Assembly: GCA_946807835.1 (NCBI GenBank)
Contig: OX327690.1
Span: 8,404,501 to 8,468,500, forward strand
Source: Ailanthus altissimus
Taxonomy: Eukaryota; Streptophyta; Magnoliopsida; Sapindales; Simaroubaceae
DNA: 64,000 nucleotides
Direction: 5' to 3'
Position 1 is the stretch's first letter. Every line of letters starts with the position of its first letter. Of this stretch, positions 46,280 to 58,499 are shown one piece after another. Made by a program: the position numbers and the translations under genes. The notes beneath the pieces are model-generated. The model saw only the letters and a list, made by a program, of their open reading frames with translations. It did no database searches and was not told the DNA's origin.

Positions 46280-47705
46280 TGTTAGACATTTTATGTTATT
46301 TTATGCCCTTAAAGCATGTGTAATAATATTTTATTACATAAATAAAGTTGATTCATACATATAATTGAGCATACATTAATGAACCCATATTTATAAAGTA
46401 TGTGATCTATATATTAAGCATATGATGCTAATACAGAGGGTATAGATCACAAATTCCTTATAAATTAAATCTAGTTCACAACCACTAATGACAAAGGGTA
46501 TTTTATTATGTAATATTGTAGTTTTTCTGCTTCTTATAGTGGATGATTTACCTTGATCATCAAAGTAGAGACTTCGAGTAGAAAAACTAGTGTATATGTT
46601 ATATTGAATGGGACTATTGTCCATTTTAATCTGATTAACTAAATGTCATAGATCTTAATTCACAAAACTTTTAATAAGCTTGAATGATCTTAATCCTGAG
46701 CAGGTAATGAGCTTACATTCATGAGTTGTATCTTTTGAGTTATCACGAAGTGAGATCCATATAAACGGTCAAAACTTCAATAGCTTGAAGATATAATTTC
46801 ATTGGTCGTAGGAATATATATTTACAAGATAGAATCTAATAATTAATGTTCACCTAAGCTGTTTGCAGTACTTGATCATTAGAATCTGTGGCCACAGTTT
46901 ATTCAATAAATTATTTATTGAATAATAATATTTATTTATAAATTTATTTATAAATATAGACATATTAAAAGTGATCATTAGAGCATTCAGTGACTTAAGG
47001 GCAAATAAGTAATTAAAGAGGTAAGACATTTCATTCGAGGCTTAACTTTAATTATGGACATCAACTAGATGGTCAATTAAGTGGTTATTATTGGTCTAAA
47101 GACCAAACCCAATTTAATTAAATGAAGTTATAATTAAATTAGCTTTTTACTTTATAACATGGGTTATTAGAGTACAGTCTTTGGCTTTTAGTAAAATAGT
47201 CTGGGGTTAACTTAGAAAAATTGATGTATTATGAGATAGTAAGGACTAGGCCTTTTAAGTTGTAGCTAGGAAGCCCATGGATCTTGCAGTCCCTCTACTA
47301 GAAACACTAATCAAACTCTAATTTTCTAATCATAATCAAATTCTAAATACCCAAAGGAGATTCCTATATATATGAGAGGTATGAAGTAATAAAGCATACT
47401 ACAACTATATAGAGAAAAAATTCTTTTTATATATTCTTACGTGGAAAAAGAATTTAATTAATACTATTCTCTCAAATTTGGGTATTAGTATTTTTAGAGA
47501 TTAAAAAAGATCCACGTGCCCACACGTGTTGAGATTGAAGATTGAGGGTAGTAGAGAAGATTGCAGTGAATCAATTCAAGATTTTTCGTAGTGAGAAATT
47601 AAGGTAATCTTCTATCCCTATACATGTAATTATGAACAAGACAATTTGACTTTCATTGTGTTTATTTTATTAAACAGAAAAAAAAAAATTATTTACCAAC
47701 CAACA
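46280..47705 (+). repeat. 5' LTR of the copia element
   Basis: Begins TGTTAGACATTTTATGTTAT and ends ACCAACCAACA. It is longer than the 3' LTR by about 40 bp owing to small indels (for example in 47100-47250). TATATATATGAGAGG at about 47366 may be the TATA region of its promoter. Confidence 0.92.
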
Positions 47706-47707
47706 AC

Positions 47708-47719
47708 TGGTATCAGAGC
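47708..47719 (+). other. Perfect tRNA-iMet primer-binding site
   Basis: TGGTATCAGAGC, identical to the 3' end complement of plant initiator tRNA-Met, begins 3 bp after the 5' LTR end. Confidence 0.95.
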
Positions 47720-49585
47720 CACCTTATTTCATATTACATGTATAATTTATTTTATGTATGATAGTAATTGTTTATTGTGACACCAATTGCATACTAATCT
47801 ATATTATTATTTTTATTAATTATGTGATGAATGGTTATGCCCAATAATTCATGGTTAGATATTTGTTTGCATTTTTTTTCTTGAAATTGTAACAAAAGGG
47901 GATGATGAAATTATATCACAATTTTCTCTCTTGGTTAGGTTAATTTTTTATGATTCTTTAGATTTCTTTGTAAGCCAAATAAATAGCTTAGGGTTTTTAT
48001 TTGTAATCTAAAGAATATGTATTTTATTATTTTTGTTGTAAGAAAAAAAAGAGAAGGAAAACGTAAAAAAAAAAAAGAAAAAAAAAGAGAAAGATTGGGT
48101 GGCGACCTTTACAAATGAAATTAGGGTTCCATCTAAGAAATATCATATAGGCCCCTTTAAGTTTTAATTATTCTAATTTGATCAAATTTATTTGCATATC
48201 GGATAAATAGACCCTTAAAAGTTTATTAATTATGCAAATAGGCCTTAATAGAATTGATTATTCTCACTCGACCCCCTCTAAGTTTTGGGTAGTCAAAGTT
48301 TGGCTAGAAAACTTTGAGATATTTGTAAATAGGTTCTAAATTTAACCCAAATTAATTTTGGGTATTTGCAAATTTAAATTTGTCCAAACTTCTTTTAATT
48401 TTAGTTCAATTTTATAAAATTTTATTTGGGCTATTTTATTAAAATTATTAGGTCTAAAAATAATTTTATTAAATTTTTTTTTTGAAGGCCCAAAGAAATT
48501 TTAATCCTAAAATAAATCTAATTTATTTTTAAAAATAAGTAGACCAAAGAAAATTAAAAGGCCCAAAATCTAAACCCATAAAAGAAGACAATCAAGAGGA
48601 GATAATATTATGGAAGAGCCCAAGTTGACTTCAAAGAAGATTTTGAAGAATTTAGGCTTAGTTTTAATATTTTTCTTCCTAGGAAAAATCATGAATTATA
48701 GGTTTTTTTATTTATCTAGTTAATTGATTGGATGAATAACATGACATATAGATTAAGAGTACTACATTCACATGTCCATGCATAAAATATATCATATTAT
48801 ATGATATTAATGTTCTAATGAGATTAGGATAAGATTATTGTCATATTTTTAATATTATATTAATTTATTATTTAACATGGTCTTATTAATTATTTTATGA
48901 GAATAAAATTAGATATTAATGAATAGAACGTTATTTTATAAATTAATTAAAAACTCTAAGAATTAAAATATTGAGTGAGAGATGTTTTAGGCATAAAGCC
49001 CATGGCCTCCGTTATTGGTCCTATAGTAAGGTAAATTAATACATTACCTCAAATCTTATGAGCTCTCTACGGAGGGTATTAATCAGAATTGGTTACTAGA
49101 TAGAACTTTCTTAAAGGATAAGATCCAATATATGACTCATGCGAAACTAACTACCCTACGGTGGCTTTTCTAATTGGAAAATATAAATGATTGAAATAAT
49201 GGTTGTATATTCAACTTAGGTTGATTGATATCCTCCCTACGAAATTCTTGTCAATTAAATCTAAGGGCTAAAGAATCGGCAGTTTATTATTATTTGATAT
49301 GAGATATCTAGATAATAATAAAAAAATTAGTATGGTACTAGTTTGATTTATGATAGATATGACCACCCTATGGAGGCGTATTCTGAATGAAAATTAGATT
49401 ACCGATGCATAATATTGTTAAAAAGCCTATATAAATGCATTTCATGTATTCATGCAAAAGTTACACATGCTTTCAGATAATGTATTCTTATGTATGAATT
49501 TATTTTTCAGAATCATGTATTCATGCAAAAGTTACACATGCTTTCAGATAATGTATTCTTATGTATGAATTTATTTATCAGAATC
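47720..49585 (+). other. Long untranslated leader of the copia element
   Basis: About 1.9 kb lies between the primer site and the gag ATG at 49586, long for a copia leader. It is AT-rich, has an A/G-rich run at about 48040-48095 and ends in a 71-bp tandem duplication. No open frame of note. Confidence 0.6.
49442..49583 (+). repeat. 71-bp tandem duplication just before gag
   Basis: 49442-49512 and 49513-49583 are the same apart from about one base (TTATTTTTCAG versus TTATTTATCAG). The second copy stops 2 bp before the gag ATG. Units begin TCATGTATTCATGCAAAAG. Confidence 0.92.
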
Positions 49586-50100
49586 ATGTCTTCATTCACC
49601 TCACTAGCATCCATCCTTAACCAAAATAAGTTAACCGAGAATAATTATGTGAATTAGAAAATTGAACTCATAATTGAAAAGCACAAATATGTCCTGACTG
49701 ATAAATGCACTCAAATACCTAATGAAAATGCACCCCCAAGATAAAATAGATGCTTATAATAGTCAATTAACTAAGGGCCCATCTTTATCTTTTGGTCTCA
49801 ATCCTAGAGGAAAGAGTAGTAAGAAGAAGAAGAATGAGCCAAAGAGAGCATCTAATTCAGGATTTGTGTAAATTCATAAAAATGTAGTAAGCCCCAAAGG
49901 AAAATGTTTCCAATGTAGCATTAAAAGGCATTGGAAGAGAAAATATCCTTTAATTAAGTTTTCAATAGCTAAAAGGATAGCTTCACCTTCTGGTAAAATT
50001 CTTTTCATTGAGACATGTTTAGTGATTGATTCTACTGATTCCTGGATAGTAGATTCTGGAGCCATTAATCATATTTACAATTCATTGCAAGGGTTCTAGG
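49586..50100 (+). pseudogene. Copia gag and protease, internally deleted
   Basis: From ATG 49586: MSSFTSLASILNQNKLTENN and IEKHKYVLTDKC. After about 60 codons the frame jumps to the linker RGKSSKKKKNEPKRAS and the zinc knuckle CFQCSIKRHWKRKYP (last Cys replaced by Tyr). The central UBN2-type gag domain (roughly 150-200 residues in relatives) is missing, with no insertion in its place, so it was deleted near 49775. The protease active site DSGA follows (SWIVDSGAINHI, about 50040-50075). Confidence 0.8.
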
Positions 50101-51470
50101 AAACCAGATAACTCAATGAAAAGGAGATCAGTCTAAGGCTAGGAAATGGCGCAACTGTTACAGCCAAGCAGTAGGACTTGTTCAAATTTATTTTGATGAT
50201 TTTAGGACTTTAGTATTAGATGATTGTTTGTTAGTGCCTGAACTCAAACGAAATTTGATTTCAGTTAGTTATTTAAATAAATTTGGTTATTCTATTATTT
50301 TTGACTCAACTATGATGATCAAAAGAAATAAGTCGCTTATATGTTCTAGTACACTAGTTAACAATTTATACTGCATATATCCTAAAATTAACTCACTGCA
50401 TGACACAGAATTGAATAATGAATCTAATCACCATAAGATGATTAAAGTGGCTCCTACTAATTAAACGTATCTATGGCATCTACGTCTTGGTCATATTAGT
50501 CTAGATAAGATCCAAAGACTGGTTAAAGATGGACCTTTAAGGTCATTAGATATTGAACCATTATCGGTCTACGAATCTTGTATAGAAGGTAAAATGACCA
50601 AAATACCCTTTAATACTAAAGGTAATAGAGTCATTGAAATGTTAGAATTAGTGCACTTTGACGTATTTGAGCCTATGAGCACACAAGTTAGGAGAGGTCA
50701 TGAATATTTCATCACTTTCATTGATGATTATTTTAGATTCGGTTATGTGTACTTAATATGCCATAAGTCTGAGGCATTTGATAAATTTAAAGAGTTTCAT
50801 ATTGAAGTGGAAAGGCAATTAGAAAAACACATAAAGGCACCGATCTGATCGATGAGGCGAATATCTCTATAGTGAGTTCAGGGCCTATTTGTTAGACAAT
50901 GGGATATTATCCCAATTGACTGCACCAGGGTTACCCCAGCAAAATGGTGTAGCAGAAAGGAGAAATAGAACTCTTCTTGAACTGGTGAGGTCAATGATGA
51001 GTTATTCAGCTTTACGCATCTCGTTCTGAGGTTATGCCTTAGAAACAACCATGTATCTTCTTAACTTAATTCCATCTAAGTCAGTCCTAAAACACATCTG
51101 AAAATGTGGATAGGATGTAAACCAAGTTTACGTCATATACATATATGGGGTTGTCTAACACATATGCTAAAAGGGAAGACAGACAAGTTAGAATCTAAGT
51201 CAGAAGTTTGTTTGTTTGTTGGCTATCCTAAAGGAACAAGAGGAAGTCTTTTCTATAGTCCTCAAGATAATAAAGTATTTGTTAGCACTAATGCAATATT
51301 TCTTGAAAAAGACTATATGAAAGACTTCAAGACTAGGAGTAAGATAATTCTTGATGAGTTATCTAGGAACTCTAATATTGTGCCTGATAGAGTCAATGAG
51401 TTAATTCCTAATCCATATCATAATAACTAACTAGAACCATTTGTAGAACAACAACCACTAATACTTTAGT
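50101..51470 (+). pseudogene. Copia integrase with pre-integrase motif
   Basis: 50228-50464 encodes the post-protease segment (VPELKRNLISVSYLNKFGYS). The zinc region is WHLRLGHISLDKIQRLVKDG and YESCIEGKM (Cys/Tyr variation), followed by LELVHFDVFEPM and YFITFIDDYFRFGYVYL with the first two acidic residues. After a stop at 50846 and a small deletion, QQNGVAERRNRTLLELVRSM (about 50940-51000) gives the Glu region. KTDKLESKSEVCLFVGYPKG (51175-51235) is the typical integrase C-terminus. Stops near 51030 and 51430 break it. Confidence 0.88.
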
Positions 51471-53124
51471 CATAGTGGGAGGATTACTAGACGTCAAACT
51501 AGGTACATGTTAATTGGAGAGTCATTTCAGGCAATCTTTGATGAGCATGAACTAGAACCCACTAGTTATCATGAAGCAGTGGTTGATAAAGATGCAAACC
51601 ATTGGCATAAAGTTATGAAATCAGAAATGGATTCGATGTATTCCAATAAAGTCTGAAAACTTGTAGAGAAACTTGAAGGGATAAAACCTATAGGGTGTAA
51701 ATGGGTCTATAAAAGAAAGAGATTGAAAGGTGGAAACCTTCAAAGTTAGGCTTGTTGCTAAAGGTTACACTCAGAAAGAATGTATCGATTATGAAGAGAC
51801 CTTTTCATCGGTAGCCATATTTAAGTCTATTAGAATTCTCTTATCTATTGTAGCAAATCTTGATTATGAGATTTAGCAAATGGATGTCAAGACTGCCTTT
51901 TTTAATAGCAATCTTAAAGAAAGTATCTATATGACATAACCATATGGTTTTATAGCTATAAGCGAAGAGCATATGGTTTATAAATTGCAAAAATCTATCT
52001 ATGGGCTTAAACAAGCATCTAGATCATAGAACATCAGATTTGATCAGGCAATCAAATCATTTAGTTTTGATCAAAATTCTAATGAACATTGTGTTTAGAA
52101 AAAGATAGATGAGTGGTTGGTAGTCTTTTTAGTCATGTATGTAAATGATATACTACTTATTAAAAATGATGTAGAAGCATAATCATCAGTTAAAATTTGG
52201 TTATCTAACCAATTTTATATTAAGGACTTAGGTGAAACTAGTTACATCCTTGGGATTAAACTATTGCGAGATCGTAAAAATAGGATGTTAGCTTTATCTC
52301 AAGTTGCATATATAGACAAAATTCTGGTTAGGTTTGCTATGTATGACTCTAAAAAAGGAATACTTCCTTTTAGACGTGGAATTGATCTATCTAATAATCA
52401 GTGTCCCAAAAATTTTGAAGAGATAGATTACATGAGAGAAATTCCTTATGCATCAGCAGTAGGAAGTCTCATATAAGCAATGCTATGTACTATACCAGAT
52501 ATTTATTATGTAGTTGGCATAGTCAGCATATATCAATCTAATCTAGGACCAGAACACTGGACTACAATAAAGCATATATTTAAGTACCTCCGAAGAATGA
52601 AAGATTATATGCTCGTGTATTCCAGTGAGGATCTTATACCTATTGGGTATACAGATTTATATTTTCAATCAGATAAGGTTGCCCGAAGATCTACCTCAGG
52701 ATATGTGTTCACTTTATGTGGTAGGGCTATAAGTTGGAGGAATGTAAAGCAATCATGCATCGTAGACTCTACCATTAAAGCTAAATATGTAGCTGTGTCA
52801 GAAGCTGCAAAAGAGGCTGTATGGCTCCGCAAGTTCCTTATGGAACTGAAAGTGGTGCCTAGTACTAAGATGCCCAATGTTATTTATTGTGATAATAGCA
52901 GAGTTGTAGCACAATCCAAGGAACTGAGATACCATAAGAAAGGAATACACATTGAGAGAAAATACTATTTGGTACAGGAGCTAGTGCAAAAGGGTGAAGT
53001 TATGGTATTCAAGATTGCATCAACAAAAAATCTAGCGAATCCATTCACCAAATTATTACCAATAAAATATTTTGAAACTCATATATATGATATTGGAGTT
53101 CGAAATATTCCCAACATACTTTAA
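51471..53124 (+). pseudogene. Copia reverse transcriptase and RNase H
   Basis: RT motifs include VAKGYTQKECIDYEETFS, QMDVKTAFFNSNLKESIYM, KLQKSIYGLKQASRS and the catalytic box MYVNDILLI (about 52136-52160), where Asn replaces the first Asp of YVDD. YIKDLGETSYILGIKLLRDR follows. RNase H (52480-53124) is open for 214 codons: HWTTIKHIFKYLRRMKDYML, GYTDLYFQSDKVARRSTSGY, AEY-equivalent KAKYVAVSEAAKEAVWLRKF and YCDNSRVVAQSKELRYHKKG. It ends at 53124, just before the polypurine tract. Earlier stops (51657, 51878, 52028, 52098, 52477) inactivate it. Confidence 0.9.
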
Positions 53125-53126
53125 GG

Positions 53127-53138
53127 CAAGTGAGAGAT
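53127..53138 (+). other. Polypurine tract of the copia element
   Basis: CAAGTGAGAGAT directly precedes the 3' LTR TGTTAG, the standard plant copia arrangement, and lies just after the RNase H stop. Confidence 0.85.
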
Positions 53139-54524
53139 TGTTAGATATTTTATGTTATTTTATGCCCTTAAAGTATGTGTAATAACATTTTATTAGATTA
53201 ATAAAGTTTATTCATACATATAATTGAGCATACACTGATGAGCTCATATTTATAAAGTATGTGATCTAATACAAAGGGTATAGATCACAAGTTCTTTATA
53301 AATTAAATCTAGTTCACAACCATTAATGACAAAGAGCATTTTATTATATAAGTTTGTAGTTTTTCTACTTCTTATAGTGGATGATTTACCTTGATCATCG
53401 AAGTAGAGATTTCAAGTAGAAACACTAGTGTATATGTTATATTGAATGGGACTACTGTGCATTTTAATCTGATTAACTAAATGTCATAGATCTTAATTCA
53501 CAAAACTTTTAATAAGCTTGAATGATCTTAATCCTGAGCAGGTAATGAGCTTACATTCATGAGTTGTATCTTTTGAATTATCACGGAGTGAGATCCATAT
53601 AAACGGTCAAAACTTCAATAGCTTGAAGATATAATTTCATTGGTCGTAGAAATATATATTTGCAAGATGGAATCTAATAATTAATGTTCACCTAAGCTGT
53701 TTGCAGTACTTGATCATTAGAATCTGTGGCCACAGTTTATTCAATAAATTATTTATTGAATAATAATATTTATTTATAAATTTATTTATAAATATAGACA
53801 TATTAAAAGTGATCATTAGAGCATTCAGTGACTTAAGGGCAAATAAGTAATTAAAGAGGTAAGACATTTCATTCGAGGCTTAACTTTAATTATGGACATC
53901 AACTAGAAGGTCAATTAAGTGGTTATTATTGGTCTAAAGACCAAGCCCAATTTTAATTAAAAGTAGTTTTAATTAAATGAATTTTTACTTTATAACATGG
54001 GTTACTAAAGTACAGTCCTGGGGTTAACTTGGAAGAATTTGTGTATTATGAGATAATAAGGGTTAGGCCTTTTAAGTTTGAGCTAGGAAGCCCATGGGCC
54101 TTACAGTCCTTCTACTAGCTCAAATCTTAATCAAACTCTAATTTTTTAATCCTAATCAAATTCTAAATACCTAATGGAGATTCTTATATATATGAAAGGT
54201 ATGGAGTAGTAAAGCATACTACTACCATATAGAGAAAAAAAAATCGTTTTACATATTCTTACGTGGAAAAAAAATTTAATTAATACTATTCTATCATATT
54301 TGGGTATTAGTGATTTTAGAGATTAAGAAAGATCTACGTGCCTACACGCGTTGAGTTTGAAGATTGAGGATAGTAAAGAAGATTGTAACCAGTTAATTCA
54401 AGATTTGCTATGGCGAGGAATTGAGGTAATCTTCTATCCCTATACATGTAATTATAAACAAGACAATCTGGCTTCCACTGCATTTATTTTATTAAACAGA
54501 AAAAAATTTATTTACCAACCAACA
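53139..54524 (+). repeat. 3' LTR of the copia element
   Basis: Begins TGTTAGATATTTTATGTTAT, ends ACCAACCAACA, and matches the 5' LTR along its length with substitutions and indels. Followed by CTTAT, the right copy of the target duplication. Confidence 0.92.
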
Positions 54525-55468
54525 CTTATTTTGTTTAGGGTGATGAAAAGACTAAGAAGTTTTGAAAAATACCAAAAAAAACACCCAAAAAATGCCAAGA
54601 AGACCCCCAACAAGTTGTCCCCTTCGAATGAATTGGTAAGTTTATAACAAACAAAGTTTTTGTATATGTGGAACATGGTGTTCATTCTAGATATAATTGA
54701 TGAGAGGCTAATGAAGATTTCTATAGATGACATTTATAACAAACAAAGTGCTAATATTGATACATTATCTGCTATGTTTAGTATTTGCTTTATTGAGTAT
54801 TTGCTATGTGGAACATGTTCATTATTTGCTATGTGAATTGACATTATTTGCTAGTATCTCAAATCAAATTTGCTATGTTCAATGTTTTCTAGGTAGTAAA
54901 TGATATGAGAATGTTTAGTATTTGCTAGCACTTTACAAGCAATTAGAATATTGATACATTGTATAGCAAGTTGCCCAAATCAAATTAAAATATGGTTTGC
55001 ATGTTTTCTCATGTAATAGTTAGTTTGCAATGTTTAGTAGGTTGCCAATACTCTTAAGAGGAAGAAAAAGATGCTACTCCTAACCCCTTACAAGGGTTTA
55101 AGAGGAATGCTAGACAATAAGCAAAATTTAACTTTGTTCGATGCTTGCAACTTTTGATTTTCAAAACTTTAGTTGATAAATGGCTTTCCATTAGAGCACA
55201 AGAAGTCAAATATAAGGATGAAAATTTTATAAGAGAGTATTGCTCTTGGTTATAGAAATAGGACTATGAGCACATCATGTACCTAACACTTTTGAGCGTA
55301 ACTTATGTACAGATGCATATAATGTGAGTATTAGTATTTTTTATTAATATTTTTTTCTTTCTTTCATTATGATATGGCAATAACAATATAACTAATTCTA
55401 AATGTTTACCAAGGTTATTATATGAAAAGATGAAGGAGTCGAAATGAAAAATAGATTTAGATTCATCT
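54525..55468 (+). pseudogene. CACTA gene, exons downstream of the copia insertion
   Basis: An intron end TTTTGTTTAG is followed by a frame GDEKTKKFEKYQKKHPKNAK, Lys-rich, closing near 54647. Further plus-strand remnants lie at 55020-55260 (fragments such as HKKSNIRMK), where I expected the start of the Ulp1 part, but no motif is convincing. The stretch ends at the border of the 3-kb LTR. Confidence 0.4.
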
Positions 55469-58400
55469 TGTAATATCCATATATTCACCTTTAGTAAGAA
55501 TAAATATTTACATTTATGTTATTCGTATTTTGTTTAGATATTATATGGGTGATGTTTGATTTTTGTATTGTTATTAGTGTTGTTTATATAGATAAGGTCC
55601 AAATATGAACATTGGGTCTATTTGCTAGATTTTGAATTTATTTTAGGGATTAAATTGTAATATTTTAAAAGATTTATGAATTAATTTATAAATAATAAAT
55701 ATTAGCCTAAAAAAAGAGGTTAATAAATATTATATTAACCTAAAGTCAAAGCCAAATTCCTTTTTTTTTTTTAATAAAACTAATTTCGGGACAGGATGTT
55801 GTAAATGTCAAGAGTATGTTGAGATATTGGACTTATGGCAAATAGTGGGAGAAATATTGTTATTAATATAATAATGTTGTATATTAATGGAATTGAAGAG
55901 GTATTTTTTTTATGGCTTTGCATGATGAATTGATAAAAGCATGTGCCTAGATTTATGTGGCAAGTCCTGCAGGACCTTTGAATTTTTAATATTTGAGTAC
56001 ACCTAACTTAATAATTGATAAAATAGTATAAAGTGCTTGGTGGCCTTTTATTTTATTAGTAACCTAATCTTTACTTATTGGCTTAAAATAAAAGAAGAGA
56101 GAGAGAGAGAAGGGTGAAAACGAAAAGAAAAATAAGAAAGAGAACTAGAGAAATGGAGATGAAGAAGAAGAAAGGGAAAATAATGGAAATAGAAGAAGAA
56201 AAATGAGAGGAAGAGGAAGAAGAAAAATAAGATATCTTAAAAGGTATATCAAAACCTCTTCTTTCAGATTTTTAGTGTTAATTATGTAATTTTTATTAAG
56301 TATAAAATTCTGAAAATTTAAAAAATTAAGGAATTGATGTTAATTTTGAGAGATATAATTGGGGTGGATGATGATTGCATAGATAAAATGATGAATCAGG
56401 ATAGATTGCAAATTTTCTACATGACAATATAATGATCCAACAAGTTTGTAAATTTTTATACTCAGATTTTGATTTTGATATTTGGTAATATGAACCTAGA
56501 CATGTTTATGATCATGGAAATCCTTGAATTGAGTATAAATTCTAGAAACTAAATTTTTAGTTAATTTTTGAAAATGACTCTAAAACTTTGGAAATTTCCT
56601 ATTTTTGTAGTATGCCAAAGTATTGAATTGATTTTAATCTATAAAATGATCTTAAAAAATTGTGATTTTTAGGAACCTTTTAGGTTTATATGTCTAGTAT
56701 AATATATCCAAATTTGAGTATCTAGATCATTATATTACAATTGTTATAAGTTTCTAAAGTGTGTTACCCATTACAATATTTTGATCAACAGATTTTTAAA
56801 GTTATGGAGTAAAATAGTTTTAAAAATACCTTTGGCACTGATTTTGGAGTAAAATATTTATCATAGTCTGAAATATGTGCCAAGAGTGGTTATGTTTTAA
56901 TTTTATGATTTTTTTATTGGGTATGTGATTTTATAAAATTGAAAAACTGAATACTGTTTAGTAAATATCTTGATTTTGTCAGAATGATAGTTTGGATTTA
57001 ATGGGGTTTATGAAATAGATTTTGTGTGAATTATAAATCCATCTATGAGAATGATATATGAGTCAAGAATCACATATTCTTATTTTGTGATAATTGGACA
57101 TCAATTGATATATAAAAAAAATTTGATTAAGTGCATGCGGTCAGAATTGACAGGTTTTGACAAACCAAGTCGTTGGACCAATTTGATGTGATAAGTATAA
57201 ATGGTGTAGCTTTATGAGCTATTTTAAGTGTTTAGTATGAATAGCAATGCTAATGAAGGGTTAATCTTTATTGATAGGTTAAGAAGATTAAACTTTGTTA
57301 TGTGATCAACGAGAGGTAAGTATACTAGACTTTTACTAGAATCACAATAAACATAGTATTATTTATGCATGATTTTGTAAATGTACTTTGAGATATGTTT
57401 ATGTGATGCCAAAGTGTATTTTGATATGAAATGCGAAAGATATATATTTATGAATATGAGCATTAATATTGAGCATAGACATACATGAGTTCTTGAATGC
57501 GAGCTTTCAAAATGTGTTTAACAAAGAAAGTTTTTTAAGTGCAATATGTCCATAAAATACGTTTTGTGTTTTGAGTATGATTGAACTCACTATTTACTTA
57601 GTAGACACATATTATGGTTTATGGAGCCTTGATGTGTGGCCTTTCCTTCGGGATTGGTACATGTGATATGTGTTCCGTATATAGGGAGGATCCTATGGGT
57701 ACCCTAAAGAAAGAGTGAGTCATCACATTCGTGTGGTTTCATATTGGTGCAGTGAAGGGACTCACCGAGGATCAAGGTGAGGGTTTGGGTCTTACATTCA
57801 AGCATAAGCATTATATGCGTGTAATCTAAACTCACTTACACTATTCCTCTCATACAGTATGTCACCGACATGTGGCATTTGGCTCATTTTGTAATATATG
57901 ATACATGAAGTCCTACAAAGTAGTGGTTGGGTGATAGTATTCTTATTATATATTTTGAAGTAATGTGTAAGGGCTTACTTAACATGTGATTTTGATAAGA
58001 TTTTCTATTATGATCCATTATAGTATATCATATTAATGCATTGTGTATATGTATATATATGTATTTTAGTATATAAAAAACTAGTATGCTTACTGAGTTT
58101 TATACTCGTTATAGTTTATGGTGATTTCAGGTAAATAAGGTACATGTATGCTTAACGAATTTGGCAAGACTTCTATTGTCCCTTGTATTCCTTAAGTTGC
58201 TAGATTGCTAAATGTTTATTTGATAGACATGTATTTGAGACATTTGGTCTATTCATAGTGGATAAGTACTTATGTATCATTACATTAAATATAATTGTAT
58301 TTGATTTATATTCCACCAAGTATGTTCATAGTTTAATTTTTGTGATGAACTTATTAGCAACTTATTAATGATTCTTATGTAGAAAATTAAGTTTGAAATT

Positions 58401-58487
58401 TTTATGTAATATTAATTATGAGCACACATCATTATATGAGTGTAAGTTATATTGCATGTCAGATCCTTCCGGATCTGAGGCGTGACA
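55469..58487 (+). mobile_element. Probable 3-kb solo LTR (Tekay/Del-like gypsy)
   Basis: It begins TGTAATATCCATATATTCAC, ends GGATCTGAGGCGTGACA, and separates two parts of the CACTA gene. These termini are common in large gypsy (Tekay/Del) LTRs. Flanking 5-mers CATCT and TATCC share only the middle ATC, both differences being C/T changes, so the duplication is doubtful. Inside are GAAGGGACTCACCGAGGATC and GTGTGGCCTTTCCTTCGGG in a higher-GC block (57600-57900), typical of such LTRs, and a purine-only tract. Confidence 0.55.
56088..56229 (+). repeat. Purine-rich tract (about 140 bp)
   Basis: Nearly every base is A or G (GAGAGAGAG, AAGAAGAAGAAAGGG, GAAGAGGAAGAAGAAAA), with only isolated C or T. 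It lies in the first quarter of the LTR, about where the transcribed leader could start. Such tracts can form triplex DNA; that is not shown here. Confidence 0.75.
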
Positions 58488-58499
58488 TATCCATCCATT

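Larger units (their letters stand above)
46280..54524 (+). mobile_element. Complete Ty1/copia element inserted in the CACTA transposase gene
   Basis: The 8245-bp element has LTRs 46280-47705 and 53139-54524 and a perfect CTTAT duplication (46275-46279 and 54525-54529). A 12 of 12 primer-site match, gag, protease, integrase, RT and RNase H in copia order, and a polypurine tract complete it. The pre-insertion flanks join as AACTTATTTTGTTTAG, a typical intron end, so it entered an intron of the transposase gene. The polyprotein has multiple stops and internal deletions. LTRs look about 93-95% alike by eye, so it is younger than the host element. Confidence 0.93.

Noticed and set aside
47708..47719. 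A tRNA gene suggested by TGGTATCAGAGC here and similar words at 435, 6335 and 10682
   Set aside because: Only the primer-binding 10-13 bases are present, each next to an LTR end; no cloverleaf follows.
52665..52877. Minus-strand frame of 70 codons
   Set aside because: Antisense to the copia RNase H, whose motifs are unambiguous.
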